Shown: piece by piece, positions 9,069 to 17,372 of the stretch
Numbering within the stretch: the first letter of the stretch is position 1
How the letters are laid out: the number at the start of each line of letters is the position of its first letter
Assembly (NCBI GenBank): GCA_045588915.1
Contig: JAZNFA010000004.1
Span: forward strand, 62,001 to 126,000
Origin: RGIG8050 sp045588915
GTDB taxonomy: Bacteria; Bacillota; Clostridia; Christensenellales; UBA1242
Direction: 5' to 3'
DNA length: 64,000 bases
Made by a program: the position numbers and the translations under genes
Notes under the pieces: generated by a model
Databases searched by the model: none
What the model was told of the DNA's origin: nothing
Seen by the model: only the letters and a program-made list of their open reading frames with translations

Positions 9069-9097
9069 AAAAAAAGCGACAAGTTGTCGCTTTTTTT
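9069..9097. terminator. Bidirectional terminator between dxs and the WTDG-repeat gene
   Basis: GCGACA and TGTCGC form a tight hairpin flanked by seven A on one side and seven T on the other. It can end both convergent genes. Confidence 0.85.
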
Positions 9098-9099
9098 CT

Positions 9100-10329
9100 T
9101 TAGGCATTTGTTGCTGTTTTGATTATATATTGCTCCGTGCCTTTGGAATAATAAATGTTTTCGCCGTCGGTCCAAATGTATTGACCGTCCAAACCGTCTG
9201 GTGTACCGACCCATGTTTGTTCAAGTAAAATACGGTTTTTGGTATCAATAACGGCATTTACCGTTCCATCGGAATAATACAGATTGGTGCCGTCCGTCCA
9301 AACACGCGAACCATTTATTGTATTTGATGAACCCAAAGTACGCCACGTGATTACATCCCAAGTCTCAGTATTACGGTTGTAGATACGGCTACCAGTAGAG
9401 GAAGGAGCATTACCATAAACATTAACCCCGTCGGTCCAAACGTCATAGCCTAGTATATTTATATTACTAGCGTCTTCCCAGGTCTCACCATTAAACTTTT
9501 TCGGACTACCAAAAGGTGCAGCAGTGTGAGAATAGTAACAGACACCATCAATGAAGAAAATACAACTACCTAAAAGTTCTTCTGACCAGCCAGTGTCGAC
9601 CCACGTATTGTTGTCTTTATTCAAAACGTAATTTTTAGGGGTTATGACGTTTTGTCCACTCGCTGAACTAAATTCTGTAAACGTATAATACGTTTTACCA
9701 TTATAATTCCAAACATATTTACCATCAAATTCGTCCAAGCCAGACCAGTTCACTTGGTTCCAAGCATTGGTCGCAGGATCTTTTTTGAAATGTATGTTGC
9801 CGGCACTGTAATAATAATCCGTGCCGTCCGTCCAAACGTTATCACCATTAAAATTATTCAAACCGTACCAAGTATTTGCGATAAAGTTTTTGTTTACCAT
9901 ATATGCCACGAATTCTGTATGATCGTTGATGATTGAAGTTTCTATAGGAGCACCTTCTCCGTTCTTTTGCCAACCTCTGAATTCTTGGGTTGCCGTATCT
10001 TCCAACTCAGGCAATTCAAATTCTTTATCTTTTTGTACAATTTGAATGCGCCATACTGCACCATCAACAATGTAGGTTGCGACTGCGGCATATTCATCCA
10101 AATTTTCCAAAGTATCTTGCAAGTTGCCAACAATTTTGTTTAACTCCTGATTCTCATCAGTCAACTTGTCTTTTTCGTCCGTCAAGTTTTCGTTTTCATT
10201 TGTCAGTTCGTCATTTTTATTTGACAAGCCACTGTTCGATAAACCGAAGCTGACAGCCAGCAATGTGGTCACTGCCGTAATACAAACCGAAATAAAAAGT
10301 ACTAAAATACGAAACAATTTATTATTCAT
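9100..10329 (-). CDS. WTDG-repeat (Kelch-like) surface protein, short paralogue
   Basis: A 409-residue protein and the shorter of two paralogues (see 55873-57756). Residues 1-30 form a basic-plus-hydrophobic signal peptide or anchor. Residues 35-75 are a coiled coil with repeated NDEL/NENL/DEKDKL units. Residues about 84-145 resemble a Listeria-Bacteroides (Flg_new) repeat with VDG, GW and TEFVA positions. Six repeats of about 40 residues follow, each with a core like VWTDGTNLYYS; several copies are divergent. Such W-x-DG blades suggest a beta-propeller outside the cell. A strong AAGGAG site lies 5 nt before the ATG and the leader is about 45 nt, unlike the leaderless neighbours. The promoter holds a poly-T tract. 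Surface display and phase variation are inferred. Confidence 0.8.
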   Translation of the reverse strand: MNNKLFRILVLFISVCITAVTTLLAVSFGLSNSGLSNKNDELTNENENLTDEKDKLTDENQELNKIVGNLQDTLENLDEYAAVATYIVDGAVWRIQIVQKDKEFELPELEDTATQEFRGWQKNGEGAPIETSIINDHTEFVAYMVNKNFIANTWYGLNNFNGDNVWTDGTDYYYSAGNIHFKKDPATNAWNQVNWSGLDEFDGKYVWNYNGKTYYTFTEFSSASGQNVITPKNYVLNKDNNTWVDTGWSEELLGSCIFFIDGVCYYSHTAAPFGSPKKFNGETWEDASNINILGYDVWTDGVNVYGNAPSSTGSRIYNRNTETWDVITWRTLGSSNTINGSRVWTDGTNLYYSDGTVNAVIDTKNRILLEQTWVGTPDGLDGQYIWTDGENIYYSKGTEQYIIKTATNA

Positions 10330-10380
10330 TTGTTCTCCTTTTGTATAGTTCCACCTTTAGTATGTGGCACTACTACTCAA

Positions 10381-10408
10381 CTTATAATAGAAAAAAAAAA
10401 AAAAACAA
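10381..10408 (-). promoter_or_regulatory. Promoter with poly-T(15) tract in its spacer
   Basis: On the minus strand a -35 box TTGTTT (10403-10408) is followed by twelve more T, then CTAT, then TATAAG (10381-10386). The spacer is 16 nt and the whole T run is 15 nt (10391-10405). The leader down to the ATG at 10329 is nearly identical to that of the paralogue at 55873-57756. Slippage in the T run would change -35/-10 spacing. Confidence 0.6.
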
Positions 10409-10461
10409 CTGAAATTTTTAATTTCAGCAAAATTAGCAAAAAAATATTACCTAATTTAGTC

Positions 10462-10538
10462 TGGTGCGTCGTGAGGGAGTCGAACCCCCAACCGTTTGGT
10501 TCGAAGCCAAATACTCTATCCAGTTGAGCTAACGACGC
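10462..10538 (-). tRNA. tRNA-Arg(TCG) with encoded CCA
   Basis: Read on the minus strand, the 77-nt segment starts GCGTCGT and ends ACGACGC-ACCA, giving a complete acceptor stem. The anticodon stem TTTGG/CCAAA encloses CTTCGAA, which gives anticodon TCG. The T arm GGGGG-TTCGACT-CCCTC has a G-T closing pair. The CCA end is encoded. Confidence 0.93.
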
Positions 10539-10547
10539 AAACGTTCA

Positions 10548-10576
10548 AATGTAACAAAAAAGCCTGCTTTTGGCAA
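10548..10576 (-). promoter_or_regulatory. Promoter of tRNA-Arg
   Basis: On the minus strand TTGCCA (10571-10576) and TACATT (10548-10553) are 17 nt apart. The -10 box ends 9 nt before the tRNA. The -35 box is inside the terminator hairpin of the upstream DUF378 gene. Confidence 0.5.
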
Positions 10577-10582
10577 GGCTTT
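10559..10582 (-). terminator. Terminator of the DUF378 gene
   Basis: On the minus strand AAAGCCT pairs with AGGCTTT, with an inner TGC/GCA pairing, and is followed by a T run. It lies just after the DUF378 stop codon. Confidence 0.75.
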
Positions 10583-10607
10583 CTCTTTTTAATTAGATGC
10601 ACTATTT

Positions 10608-10838
10608 TTAGTTTGTTTGCTTGTTTTTCATCACTGCACGTGCAACAACGGTAATCAACAACAACAATGCTGATAAACCGATGACAGAGTAAACGACACG
10701 ACCTACAATACTAATATTCGTACCAAACATTAATTGCATTAAGTCGACACCAAATACCCCTGCAATCAAATAGTTTAGTCCCCCAATCAATAAAAGACTA
10801 AACGCAATGACATCCACAACCTGCATAATTTTTTTCAT
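10608..10838 (-). CDS. DUF378 (YuzA-like) small membrane protein
   Basis: A 76-residue protein with two predicted membrane helices (about 9-30 and 45-68). The segment LLLIGGLNYLIAGVFGVDLM matches the conserved G-x-LNW-G-x-x-G core of DUF378/YuzA proteins, and SIVGRVVYSVIGLSALLLL matches their second helix. The family is widespread in Bacillota and has no settled function. An AGGGGTG Shine-Dalgarno site precedes the ATG. It is followed by its own terminator and then tRNA-Arg. Confidence 0.85.
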   Translation of the reverse strand: MKKIMQVVDVIAFSLLLIGGLNYLIAGVFGVDLMQLMFGTNISIVGRVVYSVIGLSALLLLITVVARAVMKNKQTN

Positions 10839-10888
10839 TTTTCACCCCTAATCATAGATTGTGTGGGTATAAACTTTTTTATACAAGA

Positions 10889-12397
10889 TTATATACTACG
10901 TTCAGCTTCAATTGTACGTGAACGTAACATACTATTCACAACAGCACGTTCAATAATCTCGTCCAGTCTTAAATTAACACCTAATTTTTTTTCGGTATCA
11001 TTCGTATAATGACGATAATCATTTAGTTTGGTTTGAAGAATTTGGATTTCCTTATCTGACAAAGGCATTCCTGCTTTTTGCATTTTCTCAGCCAACACGA
11101 CAATTTGTTTACCGTGAGCAATGATTGCATTATCATCAATATTTTTCAGTTCATTCACCCGTGTGTTAGATCTTAAATTTGTTAAATTACCAAAATCCGC
11201 CTGTTGGTCAAGCTGTGGTTTAAGTCGCTCGAAATCTGACGCTGATTGGACTAAATCATTATCACGCAATAGTTTTACCAAAGCAATCATTTTGTTGATG
11301 TTTATAATTAAATCTTCATCTTCACATTCAGTAGTCTCAGTATGTTGCTGAATACGAAAATTTTCACGTTGTGCAATTTGATAAAATTGATCTTGTGCTT
11401 TACTACCAAGCTCCCATCCCCATTGCCCAACTTCTTGAGCACGATAGCCAAGTTGTGATAAAAACGGATTAGCAAAACCTGTTACGTTATCACCTTGATA
11501 CCCTAAAACATTTATATTCGGATTTTGTTGTTTAGCCTTTGCTACTTCACTCGCAGGACACAAAATCCACGCATTTCTTGATAAAGGAATACCACCACGC
11601 GTGTATGTATCATTCGGAACTGCTGACGCAACTTTTCGATTATCAACTTCGGCAAAAGGTTGTAATGTTGCATATTTACTATCTTCCCAATCACCATAAA
11701 AATGTGACGAAACTTCACCATTCATTGATGTATGCAAAGTGTCACGTGGTGTTTCGTATGAATAACTATACTTTTTTCCATCGAGTTCAATATTACTTGT
11801 ATTTTTTAAACCCAATTCTTTTTGCGTTGATAAACGATTTCCCATTGGCATACCTTTGGATTTGTGAACCATAATTAAATCTTCTTTATCGTCAAAATCT
11901 TTTTCGTGCTGGTAAACTTCACGGTCACTTTCATCCAATACAGGTGTAATGCCATTTGCTTCCAACATTGAAACTGCTTCTTCGGGCTTAATCCCTAATT
12001 CAAATAAGGTTTGTGCCGATGTTGTTTTATTTATTTCACTTTCTAAATCTTCCAATTGTTCCAACAAGCCACTGGTACGAATTTGGTAGTCTACATCTTT
12101 TTCAGCAGCTTTAAGTGCTTTCTTGATGCCGGCAATACGGTCAGGCAATTTTTTATGTTCAGCAAGCCACGCTTGGTATTTTTTATATTCGGCACGGCGT
12201 GAAATTAACTGTTCCCATTTGTTAAAAGTTTTTTTACCGCGATAGCGACTATCTCCCCAACGTAAGTCTGATTCCATATCACTCAATTTTTCTTCTATAT
12301 TACGTAAAGGTTCTTCGAGATTAAATTTATTTTTTTCAATTTCATCTATTCGTTTTTCAATCTCAGCCAATTTTAAATTTTGTACATCTTTAAACAT
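10889..12397 (-). CDS. Protein of unknown function, N-terminal coiled coil plus globular core
   Basis: A 502-residue protein from the ATG at 12397. An upstream in-frame TTG at 12406 lies in the -10 box and is rejected. Residues 1-135 form a charged coiled coil. Residues about 170-340 are globular, with DTLHTSMNGEVSSHFYGDW, TRGGIPLSRNAWILCPASEV and NINVLGYQGD. The C-terminal 140 residues are helical. No signal peptide or membrane segment is present. The core, with its conserved-looking His, Asn, Ser and Trp, reads like an enzyme or binding domain, but I do not recognise the family. Its promoter predicts a leaderless mRNA. It sits between DUF378 and uvrC on the same strand. Confidence 0.75.
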   Translation of the reverse strand: MFKDVQNLKLAEIEKRIDEIEKNKFNLEEPLRNIEEKLSDMESDLRWGDSRYRGKKTFNKWEQLISRRAEYKKYQAWLAEHKKLPDRIAGIKKALKAAEKDVDYQIRTSGLLEQLEDLESEINKTTSAQTLFELGIKPEEAVSMLEANGITPVLDESDREVYQHEKDFDDKEDLIMVHKSKGMPMGNRLSTQKELGLKNTSNIELDGKKYSYSYETPRDTLHTSMNGEVSSHFYGDWEDSKYATLQPFAEVDNRKVASAVPNDTYTRGGIPLSRNAWILCPASEVAKAKQQNPNINVLGYQGDNVTGFANPFLSQLGYRAQEVGQWGWELGSKAQDQFYQIAQRENFRIQQHTETTECEDEDLIININKMIALVKLLRDNDLVQSASDFERLKPQLDQQADFGNLTNLRSNTRVNELKNIDDNAIIAHGKQIVVLAEKMQKAGMPLSDKEIQILQTKLNDYRHYTNDTEKKLGVNLRLDEIIERAVVNSMLRSRTIEAERSI

Positions 12398-12405
12398 AGT
12401 ATTCA

Positions 12406-12434
12406 ATTATAATACCGAACTAAATTATCAACAA
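12406..12434 (-). promoter_or_regulatory. Leaderless-type promoter of the 502-residue protein gene
   Basis: On the minus strand TTGTTG (12429-12434), 17 nt, TATAAT (12406-12411), then 8 nt to the ATG at 12397. Confidence 0.7.
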
Positions 12435-12456
12435 CTTTTTTATGATATCGCTTTAT

Positions 12457-13581
12457 TTATAAACGAATTTTATCACGCAAACTTTTATGGTATGTGATGG
12501 CAAAACGATGTGCTTCATCACGGATACGTTGCAATAAACGCAAAGCATAACTATGATGAGATAAAATAATTGGTTCGTTTTGTGTTGTGGTATAAATCAA
12601 TTCAAAGCGTTCAGCCAAAGAAATATAAGTAATACCATCAGCTTTGGGGACAGCAGACAACTGCCCTTTACCACCGTCAATCACAATCACATCAGGATAA
12701 ATCCATTCTCGGTGTCTTAAACGACGGGTTAAAGTTTCTTCCATCGATAGAAAATCATTGTTGCCTTGTCCGTGTTTAATCCGAAAGCGACGATACTGAT
12801 TTTTATCAGCTACACCATCAACAAAAACCACCATTGAAGCAACAACATATTCTCCAGCAGTATGCGAAATATCAAAACACTCAATTTTACGTGGCGTTTT
12901 CGTTAAGCCTAATACTTCGCCTAATTCACGACACGCCCCCAACGTAAAGGCATTTGCATCTTCGGCAGTCGTTTGAATCCGTGCACGATGACGTAAACGC
13001 TCAATCATTTGTAACACATTGCGATAAGCAATGGCTAACTCAAACTGTTGCAAGGCACTTGCTTGTTGCATCCGGTTTGTCATCACAGCCACTACTTCAT
13101 CATACGAATTCCCTGATAAAAAATTCGCCGCTTTTTTGGGGTCGTTATGATAAATACTACGAATAATATCCATTAAATATTTCACATAAATACCATTAAA
13201 GTATGGTCCGTAAATTTGACCTTCACCACGATTAGTACGAACTACTTGAATCGTGCCATCGGGTGTAATTTGTATGTAAGGAAATTTTTTATCATCTTTT
13301 AATAAGATATTATATTTCGGTTTATGCTTATTGATTAAGTTAGCTTCCAAAAACAATGCATCGTTCTCAGTATTCACGACAAACCACTCTAAATCAGCTA
13401 TATGTGCTACCATTGCAGTAACTTTGGCATCGTGCGCACCTATAAAATATGAACTGACACGATTCTTCAAATTTTTTGCTTTTCCAATATAAATAATTGT
13501 TCCAGCAATGTCTTTCATCACATATACGCCGGGACTTTTTGGCAAGTTTTTTAATTTTTCCTTAATATTTATCATTGCCAT
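12457..13581 (-). CDS. uvrC: Minimal UvrC excinuclease subunit
   Basis: UvrC makes the two incisions in nucleotide excision repair together with UvrA and UvrB (uvrB is at 59319). Here it has 374 residues, against about 600 usually. Present are the GIY-YIG nuclease (residues about 14-95; GVYVMKDIAGTIIYIGKAKN and the Glu in LFLEANLI) and a UVR helical pair (about 165-200). The RNase H-like 5' nuclease (about 228-374) keeps all three catalytic positions: Asp in CFDISH, Asp in IDGGKGQ and His in DEAHRFA. Missing are the cysteine cluster that holds an iron-sulphur centre in other UvrCs, the linker before the RNase H domain, and the C-terminal helix-hairpin-helix pair. No frameshift is seen. It diverges from ftsH across 29 bp. 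Confidence 0.9.
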   Translation of the reverse strand: MAMINIKEKLKNLPKSPGVYVMKDIAGTIIYIGKAKNLKNRVSSYFIGAHDAKVTAMVAHIADLEWFVVNTENDALFLEANLINKHKPKYNILLKDDKKFPYIQITPDGTIQVVRTNRGEGQIYGPYFNGIYVKYLMDIIRSIYHNDPKKAANFLSGNSYDEVVAVMTNRMQQASALQQFELAIAYRNVLQMIERLRHRARIQTTAEDANAFTLGACRELGEVLGLTKTPRKIECFDISHTAGEYVVASMVVFVDGVADKNQYRRFRIKHGQGNNDFLSMEETLTRRLRHREWIYPDVIVIDGGKGQLSAVPKADGITYISLAERFELIYTTTQNEPIILSHHSYALRLLQRIRDEAHRFAITYHKSLRDKIRL

Positions 13582-13601
13582 TTGGATATAATTAGTATAA
13601 C
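13575..13601 (+). promoter_or_regulatory. Probable promoter of ftsH
   Basis: TTGCCA (13575-13580) and TATAAC (13596-13601), with a short 15-nt spacer, lie 9 nt before the ATG at 13611. TATAAT at 13587-13592 is an alternative -10 box. Either choice gives a leader of about 12 nt or less, with no Shine-Dalgarno site. Confidence 0.4.
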
Positions 13602-13622
13602 CTATTATTTATGAACAACCAA
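13594..13622 (-). promoter_or_regulatory. Promoter of uvrC, overlapping the ftsH start
   Basis: On the minus strand TTGGTT (13617-13622), 17 nt, TATACT (13594-13599), then 12 nt to the ATG at 13581. The -35 box lies inside the first codons of ftsH. Confidence 0.55.
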
Positions 13623-15968
13623 CAACAACCTAAAAAAAAGAAATTTAATTGGTGGTGGCTTATTATCGGCATTGTCATTGTTTTTGTGCTGATTAACCTA
13701 ACTTCACCATCCACAAAATTAGAATCAATCAGCCTCACTGAATTATGTGAAGATGCTGGGGTGGTTTTTAACCCAGATACTGATGGATACAAAGCCGATG
13801 GCGAAAATAAAATTTATGGTGCTTACAAAGTTGAAAGTACTTACTATATTATTTATAACTCCACAATGGGCAAAGATGGTGTGGAATCACGTCTTACCTT
13901 GAACGAAATTGAATCAATTCAAAACAATTTAAGTAACATTCGTAATTATGCTGATGCAACAGTTTACGATACTACAGGTACTGCCCTACGTATTTTATCA
14001 GCAGCAAACCCAGTCATCAAGATTGAAATTGGTGCTGCACCAGCAAACTGGACCGAATGGATTTTGCCAATCTTTTACGGTATTATGATTTTTATTGTTT
14101 TCTTCATTTTCATTCGTAGTATGTCGGGACGCAGTGGTTTAGCAAATATGGGACAAAACCGTGCTACTGTAGTTTTCAATGGTCCAACTCGTTTTACCGA
14201 TGTTGCAGGGATTGACGAAGAAAAAGAACAAGTTGCCGAAATTGTTGATTTCTTACGTAACCCCAAAAAATACGTAGATATGGGTGCACGTATTCCTAAG
14301 GGCGTTTTATTAGTTGGCCAACCTGGCACTGGTAAAACATTATTAGCAAAAGCAATTGCAGGTGAAGCAGGTGTCCCCTTCTTCTCCTTGTCTGGTAGTG
14401 ACTTTTCCGAAATGTTAGTCGGTGTGGGACCAGCACGTATGCGCGACTTGTTTGAACAAGCCAAAGCTCACGCTCCTGCTATTATCTTCCTCGACGAATT
14501 AGATTCAATCGCACGTATGCGTGGTGTTGGTGCATCAGGTGTTGCCGAAGAAAACGAACAAACCTTAAACCAATTATTGGTACAAATGGATGGTTTCTCA
14601 AAATCTGAAGGTGTGATTGTTTTAGCTGCAACTAACCGTCCTGATGTTTTAGACTCGGCAATCTTACGTCCTGGCCGTTTTGACCGTCAAATCATAGTTC
14701 AAATGCCTGACGTTGATGGTCGTGAAAAAATCTTAAAAGTACACGCTCGCAATAAACGTATGGGTGATGTTGACTTACGCCGTGTTGCACAAATCACCAG
14801 TGGTTTCAGTGGTGCTGACCTTGAAAACTTATTAAACGAAAGTGCGATTATTGCCGTCAAAGATGGACGTAATAAAATTTCAATGCAAGATATTACCGAA
14901 GGTATTAACAAAGTTTTAATTGGACCACAAAAGAAATCTCGTATCATTACCGAGGAAGACAAACGCATTACAGCATATCATGAATCTGGTCATGCGATTG
15001 TTTCAAAGATTTTAATGCCTGAACAAACTGTACAAGAAGTTTCAATTATCCCCCGTGGTATGGCTGCCGGTTATACCTTAACCAACAATCAAAACGAAGA
15101 ACACAACCATCAAAGCTTAACAATGTTAAAAAATCGTTTAGCTATGTTATTGGGTGGTCGATGTGCTGAACAAATTTTCATCGGCGATATCTGTACCGGT
15201 GCATCAAATGACATTAAAGTTGCCACCGAATTAGCCGAAAATATGATTACCAAATGGGGTATGAGCAATAAACTTGGACCACTTTACTACGGCAAAGAAA
15301 ATGAAGTTGCTTTACGTATCTACAACCAAAAGAATATCAGTGAATCAGTCCAAGCCGTAATTGATACAGAAATTAAAGACTTAATCAACGAAGCACTCAC
15401 CCGTTGTCAAAAATTATTACACGATAATGCTGCCAAAGTAAAAGTTATGGCTGAATTACTGTTAGCAAACGAAACGATTTACAGTGATGACATTAACTTG
15501 GTAATGGAAGGTAAATCCATTAAAGAAATTGACAAGGTTATGGCAGAACGTAAAGAAAAACAAACTCAAGTGGCGAACGATGAACGTATCAATAACTTAA
15601 TCGAACAAATCAATCCTTTATTGGAACGTTCATTAGAAATTGCTAAATTGCATTTAACCGAAAACCTAATTAGTGAAGAACACTATCAAACCTTAGAAAA
15701 GAATTGCGAATTAGCTCGTAACTATGTACGTGAAACAGGAACAATTCCAGTTGCAATTCCAACGATTGATTTTGAATCATTGGCTAAATATCCAAGTTTA
15801 GTCAAAATTGAAAAAACCAATACGGAAGAACCAAAAGCCGAAAACAAAGTAGTTGCACCAAAAAAGAAAACTACAACAAAACGTACACCGAAAGCAAAGG
15901 CAACAGAAGATGGAAAAGGAAACGACAAGAAAACTGCGTCACACGAAGAAGTACCCACTAATGAATAA
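13611..15968 (+). CDS. ftsH: ATP-dependent membrane zinc protease FtsH
   Basis: A 785-residue membrane-anchored AAA+ protease that degrades misfolded and regulatory membrane proteins. Two membrane helices (about 13-30 and 146-168) flank an external domain. The AAA module has Walker A GQPGTGKT near residue 237 and Walker B IIFLDELDSIA; the second region of homology follows. The metalloprotease site HESGHAI lies near 456. The C-terminus is long, with a helical segment and then a Lys/Ala/Pro-rich tail (about 735-785), making it longer than the usual 600-700 residues. No Shine-Dalgarno site precedes the ATG. The RNHCP gene overlaps its stop by 8 nt. Confidence 0.96.
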   Translation: MNNQQQPKKKKFNWWWLIIGIVIVFVLINLTSPSTKLESISLTELCEDAGVVFNPDTDGYKADGENKIYGAYKVESTYYIIYNSTMGKDGVESRLTLNEIESIQNNLSNIRNYADATVYDTTGTALRILSAANPVIKIEIGAAPANWTEWILPIFYGIMIFIVFFIFIRSMSGRSGLANMGQNRATVVFNGPTRFTDVAGIDEEKEQVAEIVDFLRNPKKYVDMGARIPKGVLLVGQPGTGKTLLAKAIAGEAGVPFFSLSGSDFSEMLVGVGPARMRDLFEQAKAHAPAIIFLDELDSIARMRGVGASGVAEENEQTLNQLLVQMDGFSKSEGVIVLAATNRPDVLDSAILRPGRFDRQIIVQMPDVDGREKILKVHARNKRMGDVDLRRVAQITSGFSGADLENLLNESAIIAVKDGRNKISMQDITEGINKVLIGPQKKSRIITEEDKRITAYHESGHAIVSKILMPEQTVQEVSIIPRGMAAGYTLTNNQNEEHNHQSLTMLKNRLAMLLGGRCAEQIFIGDICTGASNDIKVATELAENMITKWGMSNKLGPLYYGKENEVALRIYNQKNISESVQAVIDTEIKDLINEALTRCQKLLHDNAAKVKVMAELLLANETIYSDDINLVMEGKSIKEIDKVMAERKEKQTQVANDERINNLIEQINPLLERSLEIAKLHLTENLISEEHYQTLEKNCELARNYVRETGTIPVAIPTIDFESLAKYPSLVKIEKTNTEEPKAENKVVAPKKKTTTKRTPKAKATEDGKGNDKKTASHEEVPTNE

Positions 15969-16299
15969 ACGTTTTACCAAAAATGATGCTGGCTTTATTT
16001 GCCAACATTGTGGGCACAACGTAAAACCTTTACTTTCTTCATCACGTGACCACTGCACTGCTTGTTTGTATTCATTACACGTAGATATAAATCCTGGCGA
16101 CCGTGCTAATCCTTGTCGTGGACTTTTAGTTCCGATTGGCATCACGATGAACAGCAAAAAAGGTACAGTTATCAATTATCACTGTGACACTTGTGGACAA
16201 TATCACAACAACAAAGCAGCTCCCGATGATGACTACGACGCTATCATTGAACTATCACGTAACCCACTTCGCTACTTGTATGGTGACAGTAATCATTAA
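15961..16299 (+). CDS. RNHCP-domain zinc-binding protein
   Basis: A 112-residue protein. FICQHCGHNV and YHCDTCGQY provide two Cys-x-x-Cys knuckles. Between them SSRDHCTACLYSLHVDINPGDRANPCRG matches the RNHCP motif (normally RNHCPxCLxSxHVD...PGDR). This small family is thought to bind zinc and its function is unknown. The ATG at 15961 overlaps the ftsH stop by 8 nt, pointing to translational coupling; a longer in-frame extension upstream lies wholly inside ftsH and is rejected. A terminator follows, so ftsH-RNHCP forms a two-gene operon. Confidence 0.85.
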   Translation: MNKRFTKNDAGFICQHCGHNVKPLLSSSRDHCTACLYSLHVDINPGDRANPCRGLLVPIGITMNSKKGTVINYHCDTCGQYHNNKAAPDDDYDAIIELSRNPLRYLYGDSNH

Positions 16300-16302
16300 A
16301 AA

Positions 16303-16328
16303 AAAGACTGGTTGAATTTCCAGTCTTT
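16303..16328. terminator. Bidirectional terminator between the RNHCP gene and gap
   Basis: AAAGACTGG (16303-16311) pairs with CCAGTCTTT (16320-16328) around an 8-nt loop, with A and T runs outside. Confidence 0.9.
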
Positions 16329-16347
16329 TATTTTTAATTAAACTTGT

Positions 16348-17352
16348 TTACTTACAAATATGAACAGCAAGGTCAACGGTTTTGACACTGTAACCCCACT
16401 CATTATCATACCAAGCCAATAATTTAACGAAACGGTCATTCAAGAAGACACTGGCTTTTGCATCAAAGACAGATGTATGTGGGTTGGTAATCATATCACT
16501 GGAAACAACATCATCTTCGGTATATTCCAAAATGCCTTTTAATTCGTTTTCACTAGCCTTTTTAATTGCAGCGCAAATTTCTTCTTTGGTTGCTGGGTTT
16601 TTCAAGGTACAGGTCAAATCTACCACAGAAACATTATTCACAGGAACACGCAAACTTGTACCTGTTAATTTGCCTTGTAAATCTGGAATTACCAAACCAA
16701 CAGCTTTTGCTGCCCCGGTTGTGGAAGGAATGATATTATCATAAGCAGCACGTCCCAAACGCCAATTCTTTGAATTAGCACCATCAACGGTATTTTGTGT
16801 TGCTGTTACAGCGTGAACTGTGGTCATCAAACCTTGTTCAATACCAAAACGTTCGTGAATAACTTTACACAAAGGCGCAATACAGTTGGTTGTGCAAGAT
16901 GCATTTGAAACAATAAGTTGGTCCGGTTGATATTTATCTTCATTCACTCCCATTACGTAAGTTGGAGTTTCTTTATCTTTCGCAGGTGCTGTAATGACAA
17001 CTTTCTTTGCACCAGCGTCCAAGTGTGCTTGACATTTTGCAGATGTGGTAAAAACGCCTGTAGCTTCGGCAACGACATCAACACGATTTTTTCCCCATGG
17101 AATATTGATAGGCTCTTTTTCAGCATAAAAATTAACAGTTTGACCATTGATGATTAAGGCATTGTGTTCTGCGTCGACCTTAATGTCAGCATTTAATTTA
17201 CCATGAACAGTGTCATAGGTCAGCATATATGCTGCGTACTCCAAAGTTACAAACGGGTCATTTACGGCAACCACTGTTGCATCCTTACGTTGCAAAGTAT
17301 TACGCAACATTAAACGCCCAATACGTCCAAAACCATTGATACCAATTCTCAT
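16348..17352 (-). CDS. gap: Glyceraldehyde-3-phosphate dehydrogenase
   Basis: A 334-residue NAD-dependent glycolytic enzyme that oxidises glyceraldehyde 3-phosphate to 1,3-bisphosphoglycerate. The N-terminal Rossmann motif is INGFGRIGR. The catalytic cysteine lies in VSNASCTTNCIAPL near residue 150, and the C-terminus has WYDNEWGYS. Length is typical. A strong AAAGGAG site precedes the ATG. The GT2 gene lies 20 nt upstream on the same strand, so the two can be co-transcribed with gap second. Confidence 0.97.
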   Translation of the reverse strand: MRIGINGFGRIGRLMLRNTLQRKDATVVAVNDPFVTLEYAAYMLTYDTVHGKLNADIKVDAEHNALIINGQTVNFYAEKEPINIPWGKNRVDVVAEATGVFTTSAKCQAHLDAGAKKVVITAPAKDKETPTYVMGVNEDKYQPDQLIVSNASCTTNCIAPLCKVIHERFGIEQGLMTTVHAVTATQNTVDGANSKNWRLGRAAYDNIIPSTTGAAKAVGLVIPDLQGKLTGTSLRVPVNNVSVVDLTCTLKNPATKEEICAAIKKASENELKGILEYTEDDVVSSDMITNPHTSVFDAKASVFLNDRFVKLLAWYDNEWGYSVKTVDLAVHICK

Positions 17353-17372
17353 ATTTTTTTCTCCTTTTCTTT

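Noticed and set aside
15853..15960. Longer N-terminus of the RNHCP protein
   Set aside because: It lies entirely in the Lys-rich end of ftsH, and the recognisable family sequence begins after the ATG at 15961.
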